Source: Gemmatimonadota bacterium (lineage in GTDB: Bacteria > Gemmatimonadota > Gemmatimonadetes > Gemmatimonadales > GWC2-71-9). From it: DNA of 21,436 nucleotides. The translations under genes were made by a program, and so were the position numbers. This document shows, one piece after another, positions 6,953 to 13,971 of the stretch (position 1 is its first letter; the number at the start of each line of letters is the position of its first letter). The notes below the pieces were generated by a model. It worked only from the letters and a program-made list of their open reading frames with translations. It searched no databases and had not been told where the DNA came from. The DNA is taken from the NCBI GenBank assembly GCA_003220985.1, contig QHTY01000154.1, forward strand, positions 1-21,436, given 5' to 3'.

Positions 6953-8412
6953 AGACCGGCCTGCATCAGCACATCGGCCTGCGCCAGGATCTGCGGATCA
7001 ATCCACGCCTGTACCAGGCGATGGATCTGCTGTACATGCCGCTGCTCGACCTCGAGCAACACCTCAAGCAGGAGCTGCTCGGCAACCCGTTCCTCGAGAT
7101 GATCGAGCCCGAGGAAGAGGTCCAGGCCACGGCAGCCGAGCAGCAGAACAACAAGCCCGAGAAAGAGGCCAAAGCCGAGGACGGGCCCGATTGGGAAAAC
7201 ATCCTGCTCGAGGACCGCACGGAGCACGGCGTGCCGAGCGGCAGTTACAGCGACGCGCGCGAATACGTCGAGCCGGTCACGGTCGAGAGCAAGGACCTGA
7301 TCGACTATCTGCGGGACCAGACGCGGATGCTCGATCTGACGCCGCGCCAGCAGCTCCTCGCTGAGGAGTTCCTCGGCAACATCGGTGAGGACGGCTATCT
7401 GCAGGCGGATCTCGAGCAGATCATGAAGGGCGCCAATCAGCTCCTCGAGGAGCATGAAGCGGAGTCGGAGGAAGAGCTGAACGTTCCGGCGTACACGATG
7501 TCCGAAGTGGAAGAGATGCTGCGCATCGTCCAGCAGCTCGATCCGCCGGGCACGGGCGCGCGCAATCTGCGCGAGTGCCTGATACTGCAGCTCGAAAATC
7601 AAAAGCGCACCGACTCGCTGGTGTACCGGCTGGTGAAGGACGCGTACGAGGACCTGATTGCCCATCGCTGGAGCGACCTGGGTAAGCGCTTCGGCCTCGC
7701 CCCGGAGGAGGTGCAGCGCGCCGCCGACGAGCTGGCCCGCCTCGATCCGAAGCCGGGACTGCAGCACGCCGCCGGCAACGATGCCTACATCATCCCGGAT
7801 CTCATCGTCGAGAAGATCGACGACAAATACCACGTCTTCCTGAACGACAGCGGTTTGCCGCGGCTGCGGATCTCCAAGACCTACCAGGAGATCGCGCGCG
7901 ACAAGAAGAAGTACGACGGTGAGAGCAAGGAGTTCATCAACCAGCGCCTGAACAGCGCGCACTGGATGATTCAGGCCATTGAGCAGCGCCGCCAGACGAT
8001 GCTCAAGGTGATGAACTTCATCGTGGACCGGCAGCGCGAGTTCTTCGAGAAGGGCATCGATCATCTCAAGCCGCTGACGCTGCGCGAAGTCGCGGACGTC
8101 ATCAGCATGCACGAGAGCACGGTCAGCCGCGTCACGAATGAGAAATACGTGCAGACGCCGCGCGGCCTCTTGCCCCTCAAGTTCTTCTTCTCGAGCGGCC
8201 TTTCGACCACCACGGGGGAAGACGCCAGCGCGCGGTCCATCAAGTCGCAGATTCAGAAGCTGGTCAACGACGAGCCGCCCAAAAACCCGCTCACGGATCA
8301 GCAGATCGTGGAGATGTTCGAGCGCAAAGGCGTGAAAATCGCCCGCCGCACCGTCGCCAAGTATCGCGACCAGCTCGGCATCTTGCCGGCGCGCATGCGG
8401 AAGCGGCTATGA
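6949..8412 (+). CDS. rpoN: RNA polymerase sigma-54 factor
   Basis: RpoN directs RNA polymerase to -24/-12 promoters that need an AAA+ activator. The 487-residue protein is a normal full-length sigma-54. Region I (about 1-50) has the activator-responsive QDLRINPRLYQAMDLLYMPL and the NPFLEM segment. An acidic linker (about 50-90) follows, then the core-binding domain, a helix-turn-helix near 377-400 (REVADVISMHESTVSRVTNEK) and the RpoN box ARRTVAKYR at 465-473, which reads the -24 element. The ATG overlaps the lptB stop by four bases. The lptB-rpoN order is the one found in E. coli and many proteobacteria, which supports the operon reading. The bacterial enhancer-binding proteins it needs are not encoded here. 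Confidence 0.97.
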   Translation: MKTGLHQHIGLRQDLRINPRLYQAMDLLYMPLLDLEQHLKQELLGNPFLEMIEPEEEVQATAAEQQNNKPEKEAKAEDGPDWENILLEDRTEHGVPSGSYSDAREYVEPVTVESKDLIDYLRDQTRMLDLTPRQQLLAEEFLGNIGEDGYLQADLEQIMKGANQLLEEHEAESEEELNVPAYTMSEVEEMLRIVQQLDPPGTGARNLRECLILQLENQKRTDSLVYRLVKDAYEDLIAHRWSDLGKRFGLAPEEVQRAADELARLDPKPGLQHAAGNDAYIIPDLIVEKIDDKYHVFLNDSGLPRLRISKTYQEIARDKKKYDGESKEFINQRLNSAHWMIQAIEQRRQTMLKVMNFIVDRQREFFEKGIDHLKPLTLREVADVISMHESTVSRVTNEKYVQTPRGLLPLKFFFSSGLSTTTGEDASARSIKSQIQKLVNDEPPKNPLTDQQIVEMFERKGVKIARRTVAKYRDQLGILPARMRKRL

Positions 8413-9359
8413 GTCTCGCCACGAATTCGACGGCGCCGGACGTCAGCGTGCTCGTGCCGGCCAAGGACGAGGCCGACAACCTCGCCGAGTTCGTGCGGCT
8501 GACGAGAGAGGCGATGTTGCCGCTACCCTTTGCCGTCGAGCTGGTGATCATCAACGACGGCAGTCACGACGGCACAGCGAAGCTGCTGGATGAGCTCACC
8601 GCAAAACATCCGTTCGTGCGCGTCGTGACGCACCGCACGCAGCGCGGCATCGCCGATGCACTCAAGTCCGGCGCGGACGTCGCCCGCGGTCGGGTCCTCG
8701 TCTACTATCCCGCGGATCTGCAGTACTTGCCGTCCGACATCCCCAGCCTCGTCGGGCCGATCCTGGAGGGGCAGGCGGACGTCGTGACAGGGACGAAGCA
8801 AGGGGGCTACAACAAACGCTTCGTGTCGGGCATCTACAACACGTTGTCGCGTTGGTTATTCGGCGTGCGCGTCAAAGACTTGAATTCGGTGAAGGCCTAC
8901 CGCCGCGACCTGATGGAGATCGTGACGATGCGCCCGGATTGGCACCGGTTCATGGTGGTCATCGCGGCCTCACAGGGTTTCCGTCTCGCCGAACGGCCCG
9001 TGCCCGTGCATCCGCGGCGCGCCGGTAGCTCGAAGTTCGGCGTCGGCCGCATTCCGGTGGGCGCGCTCGATCTGCTGTCGGTCTGGTTCCAGCTGCGCTT
9101 CGGCCGCAAGCCCATGCTGTTCTTCGGGATCATCGGAGCGATGCTATTCTTGCTGGGACTGCTCGTGGGCGGCGTCGCGCTCTATCTGCGGTACGGTCCC
9201 CCGCACATCGGATTTCGGCCTCTCCTCGACCTGATCATGGTGCTCGTGATCTCCGGCGTCGTCCTCTTCGGCTTTGGGTTCGTGGGCGAGATGCTGGCCG
9301 GGATGCGTGAGGAGATGCGCGCCATTGAGCGTGAGGTTCGACGACTGCGCGACAAGTAG
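8409..9359 (+). CDS. Membrane-anchored GT2 family glycosyltransferase (DPM1/GtrB-like)
   Basis: The 316-residue protein starts with a GT-A fold typical of enzymes that move a sugar from a nucleotide donor to undecaprenyl or dolichyl phosphate: VSVLVPAKDEADNL (12-25), INDGSHDGT (48-56), YYPADLQYLP (99-108, the DxD region), GTKQGG and the KDLNSVKAYRRD segment (156-167). Two hydrophobic segments follow (about 235-262 and 272-294), as in GtrB/ArnC-type enzymes, and a charged helical tail closes the protein. It likely acts at the inner membrane. The ATG overlaps the rpoN stop by four bases, so it is co-transcribed with the LPS genes; its exact sugar and acceptor cannot be told. The C-terminal two-helix arrangement distinguishes it from the soluble DPM1-like gene at 20531. 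Confidence 0.88.
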   Translation: MSLATNSTAPDVSVLVPAKDEADNLAEFVRLTREAMLPLPFAVELVIINDGSHDGTAKLLDELTAKHPFVRVVTHRTQRGIADALKSGADVARGRVLVYYPADLQYLPSDIPSLVGPILEGQADVVTGTKQGGYNKRFVSGIYNTLSRWLFGVRVKDLNSVKAYRRDLMEIVTMRPDWHRFMVVIAASQGFRLAERPVPVHPRRAGSSKFGVGRIPVGALDLLSVWFQLRFGRKPMLFFGIIGAMLFLLGLLVGGVALYLRYGPPHIGFRPLLDLIMVLVISGVVLFGFGFVGEMLAGMREEMRAIEREVRRLRDK

Positions 9360-9433
9360 AAACGGCCCCCGGGTGGATATTGTGCGGTAGGGCGGTGGAG
9401 CAAAACGAAACATCGTTGGTATTAATCGGTTAC
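9360..9433. promoter_or_regulatory. Intergenic region upstream of the HTH-propeller gene
   Basis: This 74-base gap is one of the few non-coding stretches. The patch from about 9400 to 9435 is AT-rich for this genome, as promoters often are. TATTGTGCGG (9378-9387) also occurs upstream of the next gene (10879-10888). GCGGTAG/GCGGTGG form an imperfect direct repeat (9384-9390, 9392-9398). I see no clear -35/-10 pair and no strong ribosome-binding site before the ATG at 9434, so exact promoter placement is not possible. Confidence 0.4.
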
Positions 9434-10849
9434 ATGCCGCCGCTCGCCCTCGCCTCACTCCTGCAGCAGGCACTCCCGTGGCTATCGCCCGACGGCCGAG
9501 CCGCCATCGGGACGCTGATTTGCTGGAATGGGCGCGTCGGATCCGCGCAGGCGCTCGGCGAGCGCCTCGGGTTGCGCACTCGGTACCAATTGGGCCGTCT
9601 CCTCCGTTGCGAAGGCCTCCCTCCCTATGAGGAGCTGGCGGGCTGGATTTGCGTCTTGCACTGGTTATTGAGAATTGAAAGGGAACCGGGTGTGTCCCTG
9701 CGGTCGCTGGCCCGACAAGCCGGGATGAGCACCGAAAACTCATACCGGCTGGTCCGTCGAATCACCGGACAGCGTTGGAAGGATCTTCGCGTCGCGGGCA
9801 GCCGCGAGGTCATTCGCTGGTTCGTCCGGCGTACAACACCGGCCCGCCTGCCTCACGCATATGCGGCCACACGCCGTGCGCAGCCTTCTCCGGCGCTCGC
9901 GCCCACGGTCGTTGACCAGGCATCCTCGGACCGGCCATATCGGATGGCCCTACCCGGCGCCCCATACGGCATCGCCGTGCGGGACAGGGATCTTGCGTAC
10001 ATCACGCGCACCGAGGCTGCCGCGATCGCGTGCCTCGACCTCCAGACCGGACGACTCGTGGGCAGCATCGCCCTCGGATGCGGGCCGAGCTGTGTCGTTT
10101 TCGATCCAACCGGCGCGCGGGCGTACGTGAGTGTCCACTACCACGACGAGATCGCGATCATCGATGCGGAGCGTCATCTGCCGATCGGCGCATTCCACGT
10201 GCCTGGGGATCCGGTGCCCCTCGCCCTGTCCAGCCGTGGGCAAACGCTCTTCGTCTCCACCAACGAGGACCGGCTGTTCGCGTTGAACGCTGGGAGCGGT
10301 CGGATCATTGGATCGCTGCAGCTCCCTGCCACCTCGCACCATCTGGCGTTGCATCCCGCAGGCGACCGGCTGTACGTGGCGACGCGAGCCGGGGGCACCG
10401 TCCTGGAGATCGATACCACGCGGTTGCGGGTGCAGCGAACCTTCGAGTTGGGCGGATGGCCGCAGGGGTTGGTGATCGCGCCCGATGGCGCGACCCTGTA
10501 CGCCGCCAACGAGCAGCATGGCTTGGACGTGGTTACACTCGGCAACGGACGTCAGGGACGCCTTCCGATCGCCGGAGGGGCGGTCTCGCTCGCGTTGAGC
10601 CCTGACGGCTTCCTCTATACGGGGCTCGTCCATGCGGGGACCGTGAGCGTGATCGCGGCCGCGCAGCTGCGGCTGTGCAGCAGCATCGCAACCGGCGGCC
10701 GCCCTCGCCAGATCGCATTCGATGCGAGAAATCGCGTCCTGATCGTCAATGAAGGGGGGTGGGTCGACGTGCTGCCATCAGGCATGCACCGTATCCCCTC
10801 GGCGGACCAGAGAGAGGCCCCGGCGCCCGCCTTGCGGTCAGCGTCATAG
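9434..10849 (+). CDS. AraC-like double helix-turn-helix fused to a YVTN-type beta-propeller
   Basis: Predicted 471-residue cytoplasmic protein with no signal peptide or membrane segment. Residues about 35-63 (SAQALGERLGLRTRYQLGRL) and 88-118 (SLRSLARQAGMSTENSYRLV) form two helix-turn-helix units separated by a helix, the layout of an AraC-family DNA-binding domain. After a proline/alanine linker (about 135-166), residues 168-455 make seven repeated blades of the YVTN type (RMALPGAPYGIAV, YVATR, YAANE, LPATSHH). Propellers bind ligands or proteins, so the natural reading is a regulator that senses something through the propeller; that is inference. The propeller is closely related to the two in the next gene. 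In-frame starts exist at 9380 (TTG) and 9395 (GTG); ATG 9434 was chosen because the conserved-looking part begins there. It is a separate transcription unit or weakly coupled to the gene at 8409. Confidence 0.8.
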   Translation: MPPLALASLLQQALPWLSPDGRAAIGTLICWNGRVGSAQALGERLGLRTRYQLGRLLRCEGLPPYEELAGWICVLHWLLRIEREPGVSLRSLARQAGMSTENSYRLVRRITGQRWKDLRVAGSREVIRWFVRRTTPARLPHAYAATRRAQPSPALAPTVVDQASSDRPYRMALPGAPYGIAVRDRDLAYITRTEAAAIACLDLQTGRLVGSIALGCGPSCVVFDPTGARAYVSVHYHDEIAIIDAERHLPIGAFHVPGDPVPLALSSRGQTLFVSTNEDRLFALNAGSGRIIGSLQLPATSHHLALHPAGDRLYVATRAGGTVLEIDTTRLRVQRTFELGGWPQGLVIAPDGATLYAANEQHGLDVVTLGNGRQGRLPIAGGAVSLALSPDGFLYTGLVHAGTVSVIAAAQLRLCSSIATGGRPRQIAFDARNRVLIVNEGGWVDVLPSGMHRIPSADQREAPAPALRSAS

Positions 10850-10879
10850 CCGATCGTCCCCCAAAAACCGTTATGACGT
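10841..10879. promoter_or_regulatory. Dyad symmetry at the end of the HTH-propeller gene
   Basis: CGTCATA (10842-10848) and TATGACG (10872-10878) are exact reverse complements. With flanking G-T and C-G pairs the stem could reach 10 bp around a 19-base loop. It includes the TAG stop of the upstream gene and abuts the TATTGTGCGG motif. It lacks a following T-run, so it is not a standard intrinsic terminator; an operator or RNA hairpin is possible. Confidence 0.4.
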
Positions 10880-10952
10880 ATTGTGCGGCGTCGCTTGCGG
10901 CGCGCCCATCCCCGTGGATTAAGCTGCGCTCATCACATACAAGAAGGGTCTC
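10850..10952. promoter_or_regulatory. Probable promoter region of the double-propeller lipoprotein gene
   Basis: This 103-base gap contains TATTGTGCGG (10879-10888), shared with the region before the HTH-propeller gene, and a direct repeat TGCGGCG at 10884-10890 and 10896-10902 with a 12-base period. GAAGGG (10943-10948) before the ATG at 10953 is a good ribosome-binding site. The repeat could be a binding site for the adjacent AraC-like protein, since that family often uses direct repeats; this is inference only. Confidence 0.45.
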
Positions 10953-12875
10953 ATGAGCCGGCCCCCGACCACGCGCATCGCCGCGGCGCTCAGCCTGATC
11001 CTCGCCGCCAGCTGCGCCAACCCGACCGACACGCCGCTTTTCACCGACCGGCCCCCGCCGCAGGGCGACGGTACGGTCGCGCGCATGGCCTTGCCCGGCT
11101 CGCCGGAAGGCATCGCCGTCGCGCCCGAGGGGTTTGCCTACGTCACCCAGCCCGATCACGGAGCGTCGCCAGGCCGTGTGGCTCGGGTGGACCTGAGCAC
11201 CCGCACGATCACCGCGGAGATTCCGGTCGGCATGGTACCCTCGCTCGTGATCTTCAACGCGACGCGAACGCGCGCCTATGTCTCGAATCAGTGGTCCGAC
11301 AACGTCGGGATCATCGACGTCGCGTCCAATACTCAGATCGACACGATCCCCACGCTCGGCGATCCGTTCGCGCTCGCACTCTCGCCGGACGGCACCACGC
11401 TGCTCGTCACCACGAACGTGAACCGGCTGTTCAAGATCGACATCGCGACGAAGAGCGATCGTGGCTCGATTCCGCTGCCCGCGACGTCCCATCACATCAT
11501 CATGGACCCGGATGGCAAGCTCCTCTACGTCGCCACGCGCGATGGCGGCACGGTCATGGAAGTCGACTGGCGAAGCATGACAGTCACGCGGACGTTCACG
11601 CTCGGCGGACGCACGCAGGACATGGCGTTTTCGCCGAATGGCCAAGATCTGTATGTGGCCAACGAGCTCAGCAACGTCGTGCACGTCATCCGGCTGGCCT
11701 CCGGGTTGTCCACCAACATCCCCTTGGCCGGCGGCGGGGAAGGCCTCGCGCTCGGCAACAACGGCGACCACCTGTACGTCGGTCTCGTGTTTGACGGCGG
11801 AGTCCAGGTCATCGATCGCCGCACGAGCGAAACCATCCGCATCATCCCGGTCGGCGGCGCCCCACGCGAAATCGCGCTCGATTATGACGGTCGCGACGTG
11901 GTCGTCGGGAACGAAGCCAGCTGGATCGATTTCATCGAGCCGAACGACTCGCTCGTCCCGCCTCCCCCGCCGCCGCCACCACCCCCGCCACCACCGCCGC
12001 CACCACCCCCCCCTGACACGGGCTACACCCGCGTGGGATTGGCGGACGGCGCGCTGGGCCTCGCCGTCTCCGGCGACATCGCCTACGTCACGCGGCCGTA
12101 CGCCAACATGGTCGCTCGAGTGGATCTTCGGACGAACAGCGTCACCACGTCATTCCCAGTAGGCAACCTCCCGTGCTACATCGTGTTCAATTCCACGGGG
12201 ACGCGCGCCTATGAAGCCAATCAGTTCAGCGACCACATCAGCGTCATCGACGTGGCCACGAATACGCAAATCGCCACGATCCCGGTTACGGGCGACCCGT
12301 TACCGGTCGCGATTTCGACCAACGATAGCACACTCTTCGTGACGACGAATGCGAACCAGTTGTTCAAAGTCGATCTCGCGACGAATGCGGTCACAGGTTC
12401 GGTCGCGTTGCCGGCGACGTCGCACCACCTGCTGACGCATCCCAATGGCCATTTGGTGTACGTGGCCACGCGCGACGGGGGGTCAGTGCTCGAGGTCAAT
12501 TGGCGGACCATGACCGTCGTCCGGACCTTCACTTTGGGGGCACGGCCGCAAGGCATGGCGATCTCGCCCGATTACTCGGAGTTGTACGTGGCGAACGAGC
12601 TGAGCAATGTCCTGCACGTCATCACCCTGTCGACCGGCGTGGTGACGAACGTACCACTGACCGGTGGGGGGGAAGGCATGACGCTTGGCGCCGACGGCAA
12701 ACTCTACATCGGCGAGGTCTTTGCGGGTCTCGTCCAGGTCGTCGATCCGGCGACGCGGACGGTCGTGCGTACGATCAACGTCGGCGGCACACCGCGCGAA
12801 GTGGCCACGGATGCCGCCCGCCACCGCGTGCTGGTGGCCAACGAGGCCGGCTGGGTAGATCTGGTTCGGAACTAG
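10953..12875 (+). CDS. Predicted lipoprotein with two YVTN-type beta-propellers joined by a polyproline linker
   Basis: The 640-residue protein starts with an export signal (basic start, hydrophobic 9-19) ending in LAASC, so Cys21 is the likely lipidation site; it should sit on the outer or inner membrane facing out of the cytoplasm. Residues about 44-330 and 358-640 are two homologous seven-bladed propellers (RMALPG / RVGLAD openings, YVTQ and YVTR strands, LPATSHH in each, YVATRDGG in each, YVANELSN in each, and a closing SWIDF or GWVDL strand). Between them lie 19 consecutive prolines (336-354), a rigid spacer. The two halves arose by internal duplication. No catalytic motif is evident; YVTN propellers usually bind partners or surface polymers. 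ATG at 10953 has a good ribosome-binding site. The stop overlaps the convergent acyltransferase stop in CTAG. Confidence 0.88.
   Translation: MSRPPTTRIAAALSLILAASCANPTDTPLFTDRPPPQGDGTVARMALPGSPEGIAVAPEGFAYVTQPDHGASPGRVARVDLSTRTITAEIPVGMVPSLVIFNATRTRAYVSNQWSDNVGIIDVASNTQIDTIPTLGDPFALALSPDGTTLLVTTNVNRLFKIDIATKSDRGSIPLPATSHHIIMDPDGKLLYVATRDGGTVMEVDWRSMTVTRTFTLGGRTQDMAFSPNGQDLYVANELSNVVHVIRLASGLSTNIPLAGGGEGLALGNNGDHLYVGLVFDGGVQVIDRRTSETIRIIPVGGAPREIALDYDGRDVVVGNEASWIDFIEPNDSLVPPPPPPPPPPPPPPPPPPPDTGYTRVGLADGALGLAVSGDIAYVTRPYANMVARVDLRTNSVTTSFPVGNLPCYIVFNSTGTRAYEANQFSDHISVIDVATNTQIATIPVTGDPLPVAISTNDSTLFVTTNANQLFKVDLATNAVTGSVALPATSHHLLTHPNGHLVYVATRDGGSVLEVNWRTMTVVRTFTLGARPQGMAISPDYSELYVANELSNVLHVITLSTGVVTNVPLTGGGEGMTLGADGKLYIGEVFAGLVQVVDPATRTVVRTINVGGTPREVATDAARHRVLVANEAGWVDLVRN
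11958..12014 (+). repeat. Polyproline codon tract (19 CCN codons)
   Basis: Fifty-seven bases of CCG, CCA, CCC and CCT codons encode 19 uninterrupted prolines between the two propellers. The mixed third bases argue against recent slippage and for selection on the protein. Such a run normally stalls ribosomes and would require elongation factor P for efficient translation (established knowledge). Confidence 0.9.
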
Positions 12876-13942
12876 GGAAGGACGTACCGGGAGAGCCGCA
12901 CTCCGTAGCGGCCGAGGAATAGCGCCAGCTCTTCGCTCAGGCGTGAACCTCGGTCGCTGCGAGTGCGACTGTCCAGATCCAGCCAGTACACCCCGCGCCG
13001 CGCAAAATCGGCGCATGCCTCGGGCGACAGGCCGATTTCCGTCAGCACCGTGTCCCCACGATCGGGGGTGAGGTCATCCGCCCGGGAATCACCTCGCAGC
13101 CACAGCAGGCGCCACGTCTTGCGCCCGTAGCGATAGAGGCGCAGCGGCGCCTCTGCCCCCCCTTGAACGGTCACGCCGCCATGCTCGACGAAGCGATCGA
13201 ACTCCGCCATGATCGTCACAACGAGCGCCGACCGATCCGCAGCGCTGAGGCGCTTGGGAAAGTCGGGCGCAGAACGGATCACTTTGGCGGGCGATCCGAC
13301 CGCGAGGCTGCATGGCGGAATACTTCCAGCAACCAGTGAGTTGGCACCGATCACCGTGCCGTCGCCGATCGTGCTCCCCGGCATCACGAACACGCGCCAG
13401 GGCAGCCAGACGCTCTTGCCGAGCGTGACCGGCTCGTACGTGACCGGATAGCCGTCCAGCGCGTTCGCCCAGGCGCCGTGCGTGAAGATCAGGCAGTGGC
13501 CGCCGATCCCCGTGTCGTCGCCGATCACGACTGGCTTCGTAGGATTGATGTTCGTCAGCTGCAGGATGATGGTACGGCTGCCGAGCACGAACTTCGATTC
13601 GGGCAGCTGCGGCCCGCCGACGTACACCTGCTCACGGATCTTCGCGTCTTCGCCGATCTCGATCACGTTGCACGAGAGATAGCTGAACGTCCCCACGCTC
13701 GAGTGGCGTCCGATGCGGATCGTATCGCCTTGCACCACCGCCAGGAAGCCGATCTCGACGTGATCGCCAAGCTCCACCGTCTTCCCGATGACGACGCCGC
13801 CGAAACTGATGCGAACCCGGCGTCCAATGCGGTAGCCCAACAGCAATCGATAGGCGAGCACCTTCAGCGGGCTCGGGAGCCAACCGAAGAGAACGAGATG
13901 CCGCCAGGGGATGCGCGTCTTGGGAAGGAGCGTTTCGGGCAT
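12872..13942 (-). CDS. Left-handed beta-helix (hexapeptide-repeat) acyltransferase
   Basis: The 356-residue protein contains a long left-handed parallel beta-helix (about 45-225) of imperfect [LIV]-G-x4 hexapeptides: VVIGKTVELGDHVEIG, IRIGRHSSVG, IEIGEDAKI, VVIGDDTGIGGHCLI, VTLGKSVWLP, STIGDGTVIGANSLVAG, and the closing GSPAKVIR (216-223). Such enzymes transfer acetyl or acyl groups from CoA to sugars. The THGAW segment (154-158) contains a candidate active-site His. A C-terminal domain of about 110 residues (245-356) matches nothing I recognise. The gene is convergent with the propeller gene (stops share CTAG) and divergent from the deacetylase gene, whose GTG lies 29 bases away. A role in O-acetylation of a surface polysaccharide is inferred from context. 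No clear ribosome-binding site precedes the ATG. Confidence 0.85.
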   Translation of the reverse strand: MPETLLPKTRIPWRHLVLFGWLPSPLKVLAYRLLLGYRIGRRVRISFGGVVIGKTVELGDHVEIGFLAVVQGDTIRIGRHSSVGTFSYLSCNVIEIGEDAKIREQVYVGGPQLPESKFVLGSRTIILQLTNINPTKPVVIGDDTGIGGHCLIFTHGAWANALDGYPVTYEPVTLGKSVWLPWRVFVMPGSTIGDGTVIGANSLVAGSIPPCSLAVGSPAKVIRSAPDFPKRLSAADRSALVVTIMAEFDRFVEHGGVTVQGGAEAPLRLYRYGRKTWRLLWLRGDSRADDLTPDRGDTVLTEIGLSPEACADFARRGVYWLDLDSRTRSDRGSRLSEELALFLGRYGVRLSRYVLP

Positions 13943-13971
13943 TGGGGTCGTAATGTACGTTTCGACGCCCT
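13943..13971. promoter_or_regulatory. Very short divergent intergenic region
   Basis: Only 29 bases separate the starts of the acyltransferase (-) and the deacetylase-like gene (+). Promoters for both must overlap coding sequence or each other. No Shine-Dalgarno sequence is seen for either start, so leaderless transcripts or different true starts are possible. Confidence 0.4.

Noticed and set aside
6817..8112. Long open frame opposite rpoN (431 codons, - strand)
   Set aside because: It is antisense to a clear sigma-54 gene, its composition reflects the GC-rich codon pattern of the sense strand, and it shows no family motif.
9357..9390. Terminator after the GT2 gene
   Set aside because: The GGCCCCCGGG stretch has no adequate stem and no following T-run.
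10881..10900. Possible sigma-54 (-24/-12) promoter before the propeller lipoprotein gene
   Set aside because: TTGC at 10895-10898 resembles a -12 element, but no GG lies at the required 10-base spacing upstream.
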